Shown: positions 7,143 to 16,277 of the stretch, piece by piece
Layout: every line of letters begins with the position of its first letter
Position numbering within the stretch: the stretch's first letter is position 1
Assembly: GCA_020634575.1 (NCBI GenBank)
Contig: JACKBM010000011.1
Location: 67,800 to 131,799, forward strand
DNA: 64,000 nt
Reading direction: 5' to 3'
From: Ardenticatenales bacterium
Lineage (GTDB): Bacteria; Chloroflexota; Anaerolineae; Promineifilales; Promineifilaceae
Notes under the pieces: generated by a model
Databases searched by the model: none
Told to the model about the DNA's origin: nothing
What the model saw: the letters and a program-made list of their open reading frames with translations, nothing else
Position numbers and translations under genes: made by a program

Positions 7143-9767
7143 TCAGGCAGCAGGCAACGTAAAACGGTGACTGCCGGAGCCGGCTTCACCGGCGAAATGA
7201 TATTGGTTGGGACCGGCCGGTAAATACACCTCGGCAACCACATTTGGCGGCAGCGTCAATTCAAGGCTGAAATGGTCGCCCGCACGGGTCCAGCTCACTG
7301 CCACTGGCCCGCGCTCGGTGGGGATGGTGCCGCTGGCGGCGGGCAGCCGGTCGCCAAACCAGAGCGGGCGGACGCGCAGGCGGGCATATTGCGGCGCCAA
7401 CGGCTGCACACCCAGGACATACTCTTGAATGCCGAGCAGGCCAATCGCTCCCCAGGGATGGGACATGCTGACATCTTTAACCCGGTCGGCGTCCCAGCTT
7501 TCCCAGGTGCAGGTGGCTCCCTGGGCGATATTCTGGGCCCAGCCGGTCCAATCCGCGCGGGTAAACAGGTCGAGCAGATGAACGCCGTCGCCCATCTCGC
7601 CGACGGCGCGGATGAGCCAGTAGACGGTGGGCATACCGACGCGCATTTGCATCTGGCGAATGTGGTCGAGGACGCTGGCGCGCTGTTCGGCCGGTGTCAG
7701 TCCCAGCGCCAGGGGGAAGATGTTGGCCTGCTGCGAGGCGTGGTCGCTTTGGGAACCATCCACCCGCAGGCCGTCGCAGTAAATGCCGGCAGCCGTGAGC
7801 AGACGGCTGTTGATGCCCTGCGTCAGCCGGGCGGCGCGCGCGGCGTAGGTTGCAGCCATAGCCCCATCGCCGAGTAGGGTGGCGATCTGGACGATCACGG
7901 TGAAGTCGATGGCCGCGTAGCCATTGACGACGGTGCGGGCGACAGTCGCCATGTCGTAGCCGTAGCGCATCGAGGGGGGCCAGTCGATGATGCCTTCCTC
8001 GTACGGGCCACCGCCGCCGGTCAGGTGGTAGATGAGGCCATCGCTGTCAGATTGATGGCGGGCCACATAGGCGGCGATCGCCTTGAGTTTGCCGTAGTGT
8101 GCCTGCAGGAAATTCCGGTCGCCGGTTTGCTGGTAATAATGCCAGACCCAGAGCAGATAAGATTGGGTGAATTCCGGGATATCGCGGGCGCCGTCGCCGT
8201 TGGGATAGACCGCATTGAGCCGGCCCCAGTCCGCGGCGCTGTGCCAGTAATGGTCCATTGAATCCAGGAATTCATGCAGCGAGCGCCGGGTCAGGAGCCG
8301 TTCGCCATAAGCGGCCAGCGCCACCAGGCTGATGTTAAGGCTGTCGAGCAAAAACGCCCCTTTTTCCCGGGTGGGTGTGTCCAGGAATTGCTCCTGAGAA
8401 GCCAGGGGCACCGATCGCTTGAGAAACGCCCAGACTTTGTTCAACATCGGGTCAGACGAGGCAAAGGCGGATTGCTCGGCGTCCATTTCGCTGTGCTGGA
8501 CGATGAAGCTGAAGTTCTCAGCCGTAATGGGGCAGGGGCTATTTTCGATTTGCAGGTAGCGCCAGCCCAGGTAGAGCTGAGGCCGGAAAGTGAAGGGGGC
8601 GCCGTTGGCGATGGCGATGTAACGCAGGTCGGTGCCCTGGTTGTGGGGTTGATGGATGGCGCCGTGTTCATCCAGCGTATAGCCCCCAGCCATCTGGATT
8701 TCCTGGCCCGCTGGGCCGCCGCTAAATTCAAGCTGCGGCCGGCCGGCGTAAACGGCGCCGAGGTCGACCAGGTAGCGGCCAGCGCCCTGGTCTATGATAG
8801 ATTGTGGGGCGATGGGGTATTCCGCGATCCGGGTTAATTCGGGGCGCAACCGGCCGGTCCAGGGCGGCGTCGGCTGCGCACCCAGCACCGTCACCCCCGC
8901 CCAATTCGCATAGCCACCAAGATTGCTGTACCAATCCAGCAGCATTTCCCGGGCGTCGATCCGCTCCACGTAGCCGACGCCCTCGTGGGGGTGGCGGGGC
9001 GGCTGGTCGGGCTGCCAGGCCGTCGCGCGGGTGCATAGCCAGCTACCGTCGCTGCCCAGCACAAACTGCGTGCCATCTTCATAGTGCACAATCAGCTTGA
9101 GCAGTAGCCCTGGTTCGCTGGCCGGGCGGCCCTGACCGCCGCCGTACCAGTGTGTCAGCAGCGCCAGGAGGTTGTCCTCGCCCGCGCTCAACCGGTCGGC
9201 CACGTCATAAGCGCGGTAATACTGGTATTGGGGGTAGTGATACGCCTGGCCGCGGCCAAGGCAGTGGCCGTTCAGGTACAGTTCGTATTGGTGGACGGCG
9301 CTGAGGTAGAGGGTGGCCTGCTGGATCGCACCGGCCGGTAACCCAAACGGCTTCCGGTAATAGGTGTACTCATCCGGCTCGCCGGTGGTGCGCCGAATCC
9401 AGTGCGCGCCGGCCCATTCAGCGTTGGCAAATAGGCCGGTCTGGAAAGCGGTTGGCGGCGCGTAGGCGGCGGTTGCGGCCGGATCGTCCCAGCAGCGGAC
9501 CGTCCAGAAGTAGCGGGCGTCCGGCGCCAGCGCTGGTCCGTCATAGGGCAAGTGGTTCTGGCTATCGCCAACCAGCCGGCCGCTGTCCCAGATGTCGGCC
9601 TGGCCGGTGGCTAACGCCTCTGCTGAACGGCTGACCAGGATCTGGAAATGGCTCTGGTGGGCGTTGTTGTGATCCGCCTGTAGCTGCCAGCCGAAGTAGG
9701 GGTGAGCGGATGTGCCAACCGGCCGGTCGACATCCTCTGTGCGCAATGCAGTCGGCGTCAGGGTCAT
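7143..9767 (-). CDS. Alpha-L-rhamnosidase, GH78
   Basis: An 874-residue glycosidase without signal peptide, so expected in the cytoplasm. The N-terminal domain opens with PYFGWQLQADHNN and SRSAEALATGQADIWDSG, the usual GH78 entry domain. It is followed by a carbohydrate-binding-like beta domain with LLALLTHWYGGGQGR, and then an (alpha/alpha)6 barrel. The region EQFLDTPTREKG, near residue 460, corresponds to the DxPxRxER block that carries catalytic acids in the family. SWDADRVKDVSMSHPWGA near residue 760 matches the late barrel helix. It removes terminal L-rhamnose, most likely from imported rhamnogalacturonan or rhamnosylated glycans. The gene starts 5 bases after the upstream MocA-type gene, implying translation from one mRNA. 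Function is secure; exact linkage is not known. Confidence 0.9.
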   Translation of the reverse strand: MTLTPTALRTEDVDRPVGTSAHPYFGWQLQADHNNAHQSHFQILVSRSAEALATGQADIWDSGRLVGDSQNHLPYDGPALAPDARYFWTVRCWDDPAATAAYAPPTAFQTGLFANAEWAGAHWIRRTTGEPDEYTYYRKPFGLPAGAIQQATLYLSAVHQYELYLNGHCLGRGQAYHYPQYQYYRAYDVADRLSAGEDNLLALLTHWYGGGQGRPASEPGLLLKLIVHYEDGTQFVLGSDGSWLCTRATAWQPDQPPRHPHEGVGYVERIDAREMLLDWYSNLGGYANWAGVTVLGAQPTPPWTGRLRPELTRIAEYPIAPQSIIDQGAGRYLVDLGAVYAGRPQLEFSGGPAGQEIQMAGGYTLDEHGAIHQPHNQGTDLRYIAIANGAPFTFRPQLYLGWRYLQIENSPCPITAENFSFIVQHSEMDAEQSAFASSDPMLNKVWAFLKRSVPLASQEQFLDTPTREKGAFLLDSLNISLVALAAYGERLLTRRSLHEFLDSMDHYWHSAADWGRLNAVYPNGDGARDIPEFTQSYLLWVWHYYQQTGDRNFLQAHYGKLKAIAAYVARHQSDSDGLIYHLTGGGGPYEEGIIDWPPSMRYGYDMATVARTVVNGYAAIDFTVIVQIATLLGDGAMAATYAARAARLTQGINSRLLTAAGIYCDGLRVDGSQSDHASQQANIFPLALGLTPAEQRASVLDHIRQMQMRVGMPTVYWLIRAVGEMGDGVHLLDLFTRADWTGWAQNIAQGATCTWESWDADRVKDVSMSHPWGAIGLLGIQEYVLGVQPLAPQYARLRVRPLWFGDRLPAASGTIPTERGPVAVSWTRAGDHFSLELTLPPNVVAEVYLPAGPNQYHFAGEAGSGSHRFTLPAA

Positions 9768-9772
9768 CTGAT

Positions 9773-11104
9773 CTAGCCCGTCTGATCCCGCTGGGCCATG
9801 TAGGTTGAGAGCGGGAATAGCTCGTCGATTACAACCAGTTTGCCGGTCCGCATCGCCTCATTGCCGGCGATGCCTACCAGGATGGAAGCGGCGCCATCGA
9901 TGTGGGAGGCGGCCCGGCGGAACGGATCGGCCGGTGGGTTGGGGTCGAAGATCTGCTCCAGCATCACCGGGTCAGCGCCGCCATGGCCGCCTTCGGACAT
10001 GGGTACGTCGACCTCATAAGGTTCGCCGAACATAGGGAAGACGCGCATCCGTGTGGCCTTAAACGGCCCCTTGCTGGCGTCAGCCTGGCCGTCACCCAGC
10101 AGGTGGATGACGCTCTCCTCGATATCCATCTCGATGCGCCCTTTGGTGCCGGTGATGGAAACACGTAGCCCCTCCCAGGGGGAGTAAGCGACCAGGCAAT
10201 AGGAGAGAATCGCGCCATTGCTGTAGCGCGCGGTCACCGCCATCGTATCCTCAATGTCGATGGGCTCGCCGAAGACGTTGCGGTCGCGCAGGTAGCCGGT
10301 TTCCGTTTCGGCGTCGAGGTAGAGCGCTTTCAAAGCTGATTTAGAGGTGAGCTGCAGGGCAAATGGATCGTCGGCTGCTTCGGGGACGCCAGTATAGCGT
10401 TCATAGCTGTACTGCTCGCCGCGCGCTGCCGCGTTTTCCTTGCCGTAGAATTGCAGGTTGCCCAGGGCAAAGACGCTGCGCGGGTAGGCGTCGATCCACC
10501 AGTTGACCAGGTCAAAATGGTGGGTGGCTTTGTGGACGAGCAGGCCGCCGCTGTTGGCTTTTTCGCGGTGCCAGCGGCGGAAATAGTCAGCGCCGTGGGA
10601 GGTGTCCAGCAGCCAGGAAAAGTCGACCAGGAGCGGCCGGCCGACGGCGCCTTCCATGACGAGCTGGCGGAAGCGGGTGTAGGCCGGGGCGTAGCGGTAG
10701 TTGAAGGTGACGCGGAGGGACCGGCCGGTCTTCTCTATCGTCTCATAAATCTGGCGCAGCCGGCCGACATCTGTGGTCATCGGCTTCTCGCTGATGACGT
10801 CACAGCCAAGCTCCATCGCCCGGCAGATGTATTGGTGATGGGTGCTGTCCATGGTGCTGACGATGACCGTATCCGGCTTCGTCTCGGCAATCATCTGGTC
10901 GAACTGGTCGGCTTTGTAAGTGGGGCGGGGGGCCATATCCAGATTTTCGGCCAGCTGCTCGTTGTACCAATCCATACGCGTCTGGCTCAGGTCACACAGG
11001 GCGACCAGCTCCGAGACTTCCCGATAAGTGACGGTGACGGCGTTGACAAACATGCCGGCCCGGGAGCCGGTGCCCACCAGGGCATACCGTTTACGCTGAT
11101 TCAT
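9773..11104 (-). CDS. Gfo/Idh/MocA-family oxidoreductase
   Basis: A 443-residue NAD(P)-dependent sugar oxidoreductase. The dinucleotide fold is GTGSRAG (11-17), the EKP catalytic-loop motif is at 106-108 (SEKPMTTD), and the second domain includes [18 protein letters not shown], with the His/Asp pair typical of the family. Length is above the 330-380 average because of a loop near residues 210-260. It sits between YesL and the rhamnosidase with 3- and 5-base gaps, which places it firmly in the rhamnogalacturonan operon. The family acts on free sugars, uronates or glycosides by hydride transfer, sometimes as redox-assisted glycosidases; the substrate here is unknown. No signal peptide. It shares little obvious sequence with the second MocA-type protein at 18.7 kb. 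Confidence 0.85.
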   Translation of the reverse strand: MNQRKRYALVGTGSRAGMFVNAVTVTYREVSELVALCDLSQTRMDWYNEQLAENLDMAPRPTYKADQFDQMIAETKPDTVIVSTMDSTHHQYICRAMELGCDVISEKPMTTDVGRLRQIYETIEKTGRSLRVTFNYRYAPAYTRFRQLVMEGAVGRPLLVDFSWLLDTSHGADYFRRWHREKANSGGLLVHKATHHFDLVNWWIDAYPRSVFALGNLQFYGKENAAARGEQYSYERYTGVPEAADDPFALQLTSKSALKALYLDAETETGYLRDRNVFGEPIDIEDTMAVTARYSNGAILSYCLVAYSPWEGLRVSITGTKGRIEMDIEESVIHLLGDGQADASKGPFKATRMRVFPMFGEPYEVDVPMSEGGHGGADPVMLEQIFDPNPPADPFRRAASHIDGAASILVGIAGNEAMRTGKLVVIDELFPLSTYMAQRDQTG

Positions 11105-11107
11105 TTC

Positions 11108-11764
11108 TTAAACTCCGCGCTGAGGTTGATCATCGCCTGTAATGTAGCGACGAATGATGTGCCAGGCTCCCCATTGTACGATGTAGGCGCAGGCAGCAAA
11201 AGAGACTGTAAGCATGAAAAACCGGGGCAGAATAGCAGTCAGAAGCAAAATGCCACCGATCAGGCTGGTCAACAACAGGCCCCAGAGTGGATGGCGGATC
11301 GCCAGCCTGGCGCCATTCAACAGGACCACGCGTAGCGGTGCATCCTGTGTGACCAGCAGCGCCCAGCCAAAGATGTTGGCGACGGCCAGCAGGGCCAGGC
11401 CGGTCAGGTTCAGGACGGCGGCGGCCAGCGGCAGTAGCTGGTTCAGCCCCATCTGGCGCAGGATGAGCAAATTGAGCAGAATGAAGCTGGCCAGGACCAG
11501 GTCAAGGCCGGCAATCAGCGTGGCCCGCACCCAGTAACGGCGCAGCGCCTGCCAGAAGGTGGCGAGTGGGCTGAACAGGGGCTCGCCGCGGCTCCAGGGG
11601 ACCATGCAGGCCAGCAGCGCGGCGGTGAGGGCCGGGATGGTGACAAACAGGAGGGCGCCGAACAGCCAGAGCAAGTTCAGCATGACGAAGGTCGTGGCGG
11701 TGCCAAACAGCTCCAGCCAATCAACCCGTCGTGACGGTTCGCCGCCCTGATGCTGGCCCACCAT
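11108..11764 (-). CDS. yesL: YesL-family (DUF624) membrane protein
   Basis: A 218-residue integral membrane protein with about five hydrophobic helices, including FVMLNLLWLFGALLFVTIPA at residues 27-46 and a PW motif after the second helix. The order of helices and the LxWLxGxLPxxTIPALTAAL-like beginning match the YesL/DUF624 family, named from the Bacillus subtilis rhamnogalacturonan cluster. There it accompanies YesM/N and the YtcQ-type transporter, but its molecular role is not established. Here its ATG overlaps the permease stop by one base (TAATG), so it is translationally coupled to the importer. An accessory role in import or in sensing is an inference from that coupling. Confidence 0.8.
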   Translation of the reverse strand: MVGQHQGGEPSRRVDWLELFGTATTFVMLNLLWLFGALLFVTIPALTAALLACMVPWSRGEPLFSPLATFWQALRRYWVRATLIAGLDLVLASFILLNLLILRQMGLNQLLPLAAAVLNLTGLALLAVANIFGWALLVTQDAPLRVVLLNGARLAIRHPLWGLLLTSLIGGILLLTAILPRFFMLTVSFAACAYIVQWGAWHIIRRYITGDDQPQRGV

Positions 11765-12648
11765 TATCCTTTTAGCCCGGTGGTGCTGATGCCATGGACC
11801 AGGTAGCGCTGGAAAAAGATAAAAATGGCAAAGACCGGCACCAGTGACAACGTCGCCATGGCGAAGATGGCGCCCCAGTTCGTGACCGCATTCGGGTCTG
11901 ACATCGAGCGCAAGGCCAGGGAGACGGTGTAGAGCTTGGGATTATTCAGATAGATCAGCGGCGACAGGAAATCTTCCCAGGTCCAGTAGAACGAGAAGAT
12001 GGCGGCGGTAATCAACGCCGGTTGGGTCAGCGGGATGATGATGCGCCAGAAAATGCCAAAGCGGCTGGCGCCATCGATCTCCGCGGCCTCATCCAGCTCG
12101 CGCGGAATACCACGGATGAACTGGACTAGCAGGAAGATAAAAAAGGCACCGCCCGTGAGACGAGGGACGATCAGCGGCAGGAAAGTGTTCACCCAGCCAA
12201 TTTCGTTGAAGAGGATGTATTGGGGAATGAGCAAAACCTGCCGGGGCAGCATCAGCGTCAGGATCATGCAAGTGAACCAGAAGGTGCGGCCGGCAAATTT
12301 GATGCGGGCAAAGCCATAGGCAATGAACGCTGAGGAGAGCACCATGCAGATGGTGCCGACGCCGGCATAGATCAGCGAGTTGCGGAAATAGGTGGCAAAG
12401 GTGATGTTGCCGAAGCCGGCCCAGCCTATGCTGTAATTTTCCCAGGCAAAGACATCTGGAATCAGGGCGGTGACATTGGTCCAGATTTCCGAAGGGCCTT
12501 TCAGCGAGCTGCCGACCATCCAGATAATGGGGTAAATCATCAGCAAACAGAGGCCGCCCACCAGGGTGTGGTAAATGACGCTCTTAATGAAACTCTTCTG
12601 CCGCTTATTTAGCAGGCCGGACTGGGGACGCGGGGTTGACAGTTGCAT
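11764..12648 (-). CDS. Carbohydrate ABC importer permease, MalG/LplC type
   Basis: A 294-residue inner-membrane permease with six predicted helices. The first is VIYHTLVGGLCLLMIYPIIW after a basic cytoplasmic tail. The ATPase-coupling EAA loop is visible as DEAAEIDGASRFGIFWRI near residue 190, followed by the P-L-TQPA helix. The C-terminal HGISTTGLKG is a conserved end of CUT1-family MalG proteins. It pairs with the MalF-type permease whose stop lies 4 bases upstream of its own start. It should import an oligosaccharide delivered by the lipoprotein at 13.7-15.2 kb. No importer ATPase is encoded nearby, so a shared MsmX/UgpC-like ATPase from elsewhere is expected. Confidence 0.92.
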   Translation of the reverse strand: MQLSTPRPQSGLLNKRQKSFIKSVIYHTLVGGLCLLMIYPIIWMVGSSLKGPSEIWTNVTALIPDVFAWENYSIGWAGFGNITFATYFRNSLIYAGVGTICMVLSSAFIAYGFARIKFAGRTFWFTCMILTLMLPRQVLLIPQYILFNEIGWVNTFLPLIVPRLTGGAFFIFLLVQFIRGIPRELDEAAEIDGASRFGIFWRIIIPLTQPALITAAIFSFYWTWEDFLSPLIYLNNPKLYTVSLALRSMSDPNAVTNWGAIFAMATLSLVPVFAIFIFFQRYLVHGISTTGLKG

Positions 12649-12652
12649 AGTC

Positions 12653-13600
12653 TTAACCTTGATCCTCGTAGAACACCCAGGATGATGAGGTCTTGAAGGT
12701 GATGGCGGTAAAAAGGCCCACTATCAAGAGCAAGACCCAGGCCATGGCGGTGCCGTAGCCCATCTGGAAAGTGACGAAGGCGCGCTGGTAAAGGTAGAGG
12801 GCGTAGAACAGGGTGGTGTCCAGCGGACCGCCGTTGGTGATGATTAATGCCTGGGTGAAGACCAGGAAGCCGCTAATCAGCTGCATAATCAAATTAAAGA
12901 AGATGACCGGCGAGAGCATGGGCAGCGTGATGTAGACAAATTTGCGCCAGGGCGTGGCGCCGTCAATGGAGGCGGACTCATAAAGGGCTTCCGGGATCTG
13001 GCGCAACCCGGCCAGGAAGATGAGCATGGGCGAGCCAAATTGCCAGACGGCCAGCAAGATCAGGGTCCAGATGGCGGTTTCCGGCCGGCCGATCCAGGCA
13101 CGCGTGTAGGGGATGCCGATCAGGGCCAGCACGGCGTTGACGAGGCCATCAGAGGCGAAGATGCGGCGCCACATCAGGGCCACCGCCACGCTGCCGCCGA
13201 TGATCGACGGCGCATAATAAGCGGCCCGGTAGAAGCTGATGCCTTTACGGCTGTTGTTCAGCAGCATGGCCACGGCCAGGGCAAAGACCAGGCGGGCCGG
13301 CACAGCCGTGAACACATAGAAGAAGGTTGCCTTAACTGATTTCCAGTAGCGCACATCGTCAAAGAACATGCGCTGGAAATTTTCGACGCCGATCCATTGC
13401 GGCGTCGAAGTCAGGTTGTAATCGGTGAAAGCCAGGTAGAGTGAGCCCAGCAAGGGCAGCAAGGTAAAGACCAGAAAGCCGATCAACCAGGGTGAGATGA
13501 ACAGATAGCCGGCGAGATTATCCCGCCGCCGCCTGATTGTCCGGCTATGCTGCGCCGCCTGGGCATTCGCGCCGGAAACAGGTGTGATGCTTGAGTCCAT
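12653..13600 (-). CDS. Carbohydrate ABC importer permease, MalF/LplB type
   Basis: A 315-residue permease. The start is set at ATG 13600 because GGAGG lies five bases ahead of it; a GTG four codons upstream overlaps that ribosome site. Six membrane spans are seen, the first being YLFISPWLIGFLVFTLLPLL. The periplasmic FTDYNLTSTPQWIGVENFQ segment after it is standard for MalF/UgpA proteins. The EAA-type loop reads YESASIDGATPWRKFVYITL near residue 215. It forms the heterodimeric channel with the MalG-type protein. A perfect stem-loop lies in the 115-base gap between this gene and the binding-protein gene upstream. Confidence 0.92.
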   Translation of the reverse strand: MDSSITPVSGANAQAAQHSRTIRRRRDNLAGYLFISPWLIGFLVFTLLPLLGSLYLAFTDYNLTSTPQWIGVENFQRMFFDDVRYWKSVKATFFYVFTAVPARLVFALAVAMLLNNSRKGISFYRAAYYAPSIIGGSVAVALMWRRIFASDGLVNAVLALIGIPYTRAWIGRPETAIWTLILLAVWQFGSPMLIFLAGLRQIPEALYESASIDGATPWRKFVYITLPMLSPVIFFNLIMQLISGFLVFTQALIITNGGPLDTTLFYALYLYQRAFVTFQMGYGTAMAWVLLLIVGLFTAITFKTSSSWVFYEDQG

Positions 13601-13624
13601 GGAAGCCTCCACCGATAGAGCTGA

Positions 13625-13665
13625 TGGGATAGTGTCCCAAGCTTAACAGCTCAGACACTATCCCA
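13625..13665. other. Perfect 12-bp stem-loop between binding-protein and permease genes
   Basis: TGGGATAGTGTC at 13625-13636 pairs exactly with GACACTATCCCA at 13654-13665. The 17-base loop can add an inner AGCT stem. No T-run follows on the minus strand, so it is not a standard terminator. Its position matches the mRNA-stabilising or partly terminating hairpins known after malE-type genes, which keep binding-protein mRNA above permease mRNA. Confidence 0.8.
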
Positions 13666-13715
13666 CCAGCAAAAGCGCCAGAGGAGCTGTCGTGTTGCCC
13701 CTCTGGCGAAACGAA

Positions 13716-15167
13716 TTACTGATTGGCCAGGATAGCGTTTGCTTCTTCGACGAAGAGGGCGACAGCTTCTTCAGGCGTCAGTTGGCCGAACATGAGCGGG
13801 TCAATCACCAGCGGTTCATAGACATTGGTGGTGATGTCGCCATGGGCAACCGGGTCGGGCGGCTGAATTGGGCTGACCTCGATTTCGGCGAGGAAGTCAA
13901 AGGTTTGGGCCGCGGCATCTTCCATGCCCGGCTTGATGCCATCGGCAACGGCGGTAGAAACCGGCACGCCGCGCTCGGCAGCCAGGATTTCGTTGGCTTC
14001 GACGGAGTTGGTGAAGTAGTTGATAAAGAAGGCGCCGGCTTCCGGGTTCGTCGCGTGGGACGTAATGGAGAAGAACATCGACGGCTTCAGATAGTTGGCG
14101 GACTGGGTCGCGCCGACGGCCCGCGGCAGCGGTACCATCATCAGGTTACGGTCAGCGCCGGCGGCGGTGTAGAGGGCGACGTACTGGTTGGTGTGGGCGA
14201 AGAACATACCAGCGTTGCCGCTCACAAAGGCGTTGTTTTCCAGGTTGGTCGGGTTGGCAATTTCCTCTTCACGGGAAACCATCGCGCCGGCATCCTGCAG
14301 ACGGACCATCATGGAGAAGTAGTCGACCAGCGGCTGGGTGTCGCTGAAGCCGAGGGCGGTGCCGTCGGCATTGTAGAGCCCTTCACCCAGGGAGAGGTAC
14401 AGCGAGTTGACCAGCTGCGGGTTGGCCAGGCCGCCGACCACGCCGAATTTGCCGGTCGCGTCGTGGATCGCCATGGCGATTTCTTCAAAGTCTGCCCAGG
14501 TCCAGTCCGGGGCCGGGATATCGAGGCCAGCCTCTGCGAATACATCCAGGTCAAGGACGAAGGATTGGGAGTTGGTGCCCAGGCTGAGGGCGTACAGTTC
14601 GCCGTCGATCATACCGCCGGCAATGGCTTCGGCCGGTACGTTAGAGAGGTCGATGAGGCCAGAATCCACATACGGATCCAGGGGGACGATCAGGCCGTCC
14701 TGCTGGAACTGGAAGAAGCGGGCGTAATCCTGCTGAATGACGTCCGGCAGATTGCCACCGGCCGCTTTGGTGGCCAGCGAGGTCCAGTAATCACCCCAAC
14801 CAACAAATTCGTAGGTGATGTCATATTCCGGGTAGGTTTCCAGGAACAGATCAACGGTGGCGATAGTACGCTCATGACGGTTCTGGGAACCCCACCACTG
14901 CAGCTGGAAAGCGCCGCCAGGACCAGAAGCCATCTCTTCTTCCATAGCTTCTTCTTCGGGCTCGGTGGCGGTCTCTTCTTCAGGCTCGGCAGCTTCCTCT
15001 TCTTCAGCCATCTCTTCTTCTTCCATGGCTTCTTCTTCGCTGGACGCTTCGGTTGCTGCGGGCTGCTCTTCTTCGCCGGTGTCGCTGGATGAACAGGCAA
15101 CGACGAAGAGGGCCATCGCGGCGATAAGCAGGTAAACAAGCAATGATCGGAAATTCAGACGTTTCAT
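13716..15167 (-). CDS. Extracellular sugar-binding lipoprotein of ABC importer
   Basis: A 483-residue family-1 (MalE/UgpB-like) solute-binding protein exported by Sec. The signal segment ends in the lipobox VVAC with Cys25. It is followed by an extremely acidic low-complexity linker, about residues 30-85, made mostly of Glu with Ala and Met, which presumably spaces the binding domain from the membrane. The mature domain starts FQLQWWGSQNRHERTIAT and includes YEFVGWGDYWTSLATKAAGG and SVEANEILAAERGVPVS, all usual in this family. A strong AGGAGG site lies about 12 bases before ATG 15167. A promoter overlapping an AT-rich palindrome is found about 220 bases upstream. By operon context the ligand is probably a rhamnose/galacturonate oligosaccharide; this is inference. 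Confidence 0.9.
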   Translation of the reverse strand: MKRLNFRSLLVYLLIAAMALFVVACSSSDTGEEEQPAATEASSEEEAMEEEEMAEEEEAAEPEEETATEPEEEAMEEEMASGPGGAFQLQWWGSQNRHERTIATVDLFLETYPEYDITYEFVGWGDYWTSLATKAAGGNLPDVIQQDYARFFQFQQDGLIVPLDPYVDSGLIDLSNVPAEAIAGGMIDGELYALSLGTNSQSFVLDLDVFAEAGLDIPAPDWTWADFEEIAMAIHDATGKFGVVGGLANPQLVNSLYLSLGEGLYNADGTALGFSDTQPLVDYFSMMVRLQDAGAMVSREEEIANPTNLENNAFVSGNAGMFFAHTNQYVALYTAAGADRNLMMVPLPRAVGATQSANYLKPSMFFSITSHATNPEAGAFFINYFTNSVEANEILAAERGVPVSTAVADGIKPGMEDAAAQTFDFLAEIEVSPIQPPDPVAHGDITTNVYEPLVIDPLMFGQLTPEEAVALFVEEANAILANQ

Positions 15168-15368
15168 TGGGATTTTCTTCCTCCTAAGGAGTCCTGGAAT
15201 GGGTTAGGGGGCGTCCTGCGGCAGCTGTGTCCTTCAATTCAACTGTGGCTGAATCGACGAAGGTGGACCTGATTGCGATGGCGCCCACAAAAATAGAGCT
15301 GTAACTTCTCCGGTTTGTCTCTCATCCACCTCCTTATTGGACAGCCTCTCTTGCCGGGTCCGTGACCG

Positions 15369-15394
15369 TCATATATAATATATGATATATGATA
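15369..15394. promoter_or_regulatory. AT-rich palindrome, candidate GntR operator
   Basis: TCATATAT-A-ATATATGA at 15369-15385 is a perfect palindrome with 8-base arms, and ATATATGA is repeated directly at 15385-15392. It overlaps the -10 region and start point of the importer promoter and lies 200 bases before gntR. FCD-type GntR proteins bind short AT-rich palindromes, so this is the most likely operator; binding itself is inferred. Confidence 0.6.
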
Positions 15395-15417
15395 CCGGGC
15401 TAGTAAATATCCGTCAA
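15389..15417 (-). promoter_or_regulatory. Sigma-70-type promoter of the sugar importer operon
   Basis: On the minus strand, TTGACG (15417-15412) and TATCAT (15394-15389) are 17 bases apart. The predicted start point, near 15383, is inside the AT-rich palindrome. This leaves a leader of about 215 bases before the binding-protein gene, which contains no other clear element. Confidence 0.6.
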
Positions 15418-15454
15418 ATTGCAATTTTGACCGCGATAAGGCCCAAAACAGCAA

Positions 15455-15480
15455 CGGTCAGGCGCCATTGAGCCTGACCG
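15455..15480. other. Perfect 9-bp stem-loop upstream of gntR
   Basis: CGGTCAGGC (15455-15463) pairs with GCCTGACCG (15472-15480) around an 8-base loop. It lies in the 423-base divergent region 15168-15590, behind both transcription units. No T-run follows in either direction. It may be a second regulator site or an mRNA element; the rest of the region up to the GGAG site before gntR shows nothing firm. Confidence 0.5.
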
Positions 15481-15590
15481 CTTACTCCAAAAATCTTGCG
15501 CAAAGACCGCTTTCTGGACATGGCAGGAAGTGAAAAACTACATTATGCTTACAAGGCAGCGTACATCTTCAATTACATAGCGGAGTCATC

Positions 15591-16277
15591 ATGAACACAG
15601 TCTTCCGAAGCAAGCATGAGGTTGTCTACGAATTACTGCACCAGGCTATCATCCGAGGTGAATATGAGCCGGGGCAGCGTCTCGTTATTGATGACCTCGC
15701 CTCCCGCTACGGCGTCAGTGCTATTCCTATTAGAGAAGCATTGCGTCAGCTGGAGGCAGATGGATTCGTAGAAATCGCGCCTTACGTTGGGGCCACGGTC
15801 ACCGAGATCAGCGCGGATTCTGTTTTTGAAATCTTCGGCCTGCTGGAAACCATGGAAGCGATCGGCAGCCGCTCAGCTTGCCGTTGCCTGAGCGACGCTG
15901 AACTGGCCACGCTGGATGAGCTGGTGGTGCAGATGGATGAGGCCCTGGAAACGCCCGATGAATGGTCCCGTCTGAACAAAGCATTCCACCTGCAAATTTG
16001 CGAATACGCCCATACCACCCTCATTAAAGAGATGATGCGCAAGGTGCTGGATCATTGGGACCGGCTGCGGCAGCATTATATGAAAGATGTCCTGGGCTTG
16101 CGGCTCGTGCAGGCCCAGGCAGAACATCGGCAGATTATGGCCGCCTTCCACGAGCGGGATGCCGAAGAGGTGGAACGTCTGATTCGGGTTCACAACCAGC
16201 ACGCCCTGGCCAGCTATAACAATTACCTCCTGGCCGCCGGTCATCTGCATGAAAAAGCGGAGGCAGGAGGCTGCTGA
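15591..16277 (+). CDS. GntR-family transcriptional regulator, FCD subfamily
   Basis: A 228-residue DNA-binding repressor or activator. The winged helix is N-terminal (about 5-70) with [30 protein letters not shown], the standard GntR recognition region. An all-helical FCD ligand domain covers about 80-220, with [21 protein letters not shown] and VHNQHALAS as the His/Asp positions that bind a metal and a carboxylic effector in this class. The family usually senses sugar acids or their breakdown products, which fits uronate genes on one side and a DapA-like/flavoprotein cassette on the other. Its stop overlaps the next ATG (TGATG), so it is cotranslated with the enzymes. The likely targets are its own operon and the divergent importer promoter. 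Confidence 0.88.
   Translation: MNTVFRSKHEVVYELLHQAIIRGEYEPGQRLVIDDLASRYGVSAIPIREALRQLEADGFVEIAPYVGATVTEISADSVFEIFGLLETMEAIGSRSACRCLSDAELATLDELVVQMDEALETPDEWSRLNKAFHLQICEYAHTTLIKEMMRKVLDHWDRLRQHYMKDVLGLRLVQAQAEHRQIMAAFHERDAEEVERLIRVHNQHALASYNNYLLAAGHLHEKAEAGGC

Noticed and set aside
13692..15092. Open frame of 466 codons on the plus strand opposite the first sugar-binding lipoprotein gene
   Set aside because: It is an antisense image of a well-supported gene; its Gly/Phe-rich sequence matches no family and there is no ribosome site.
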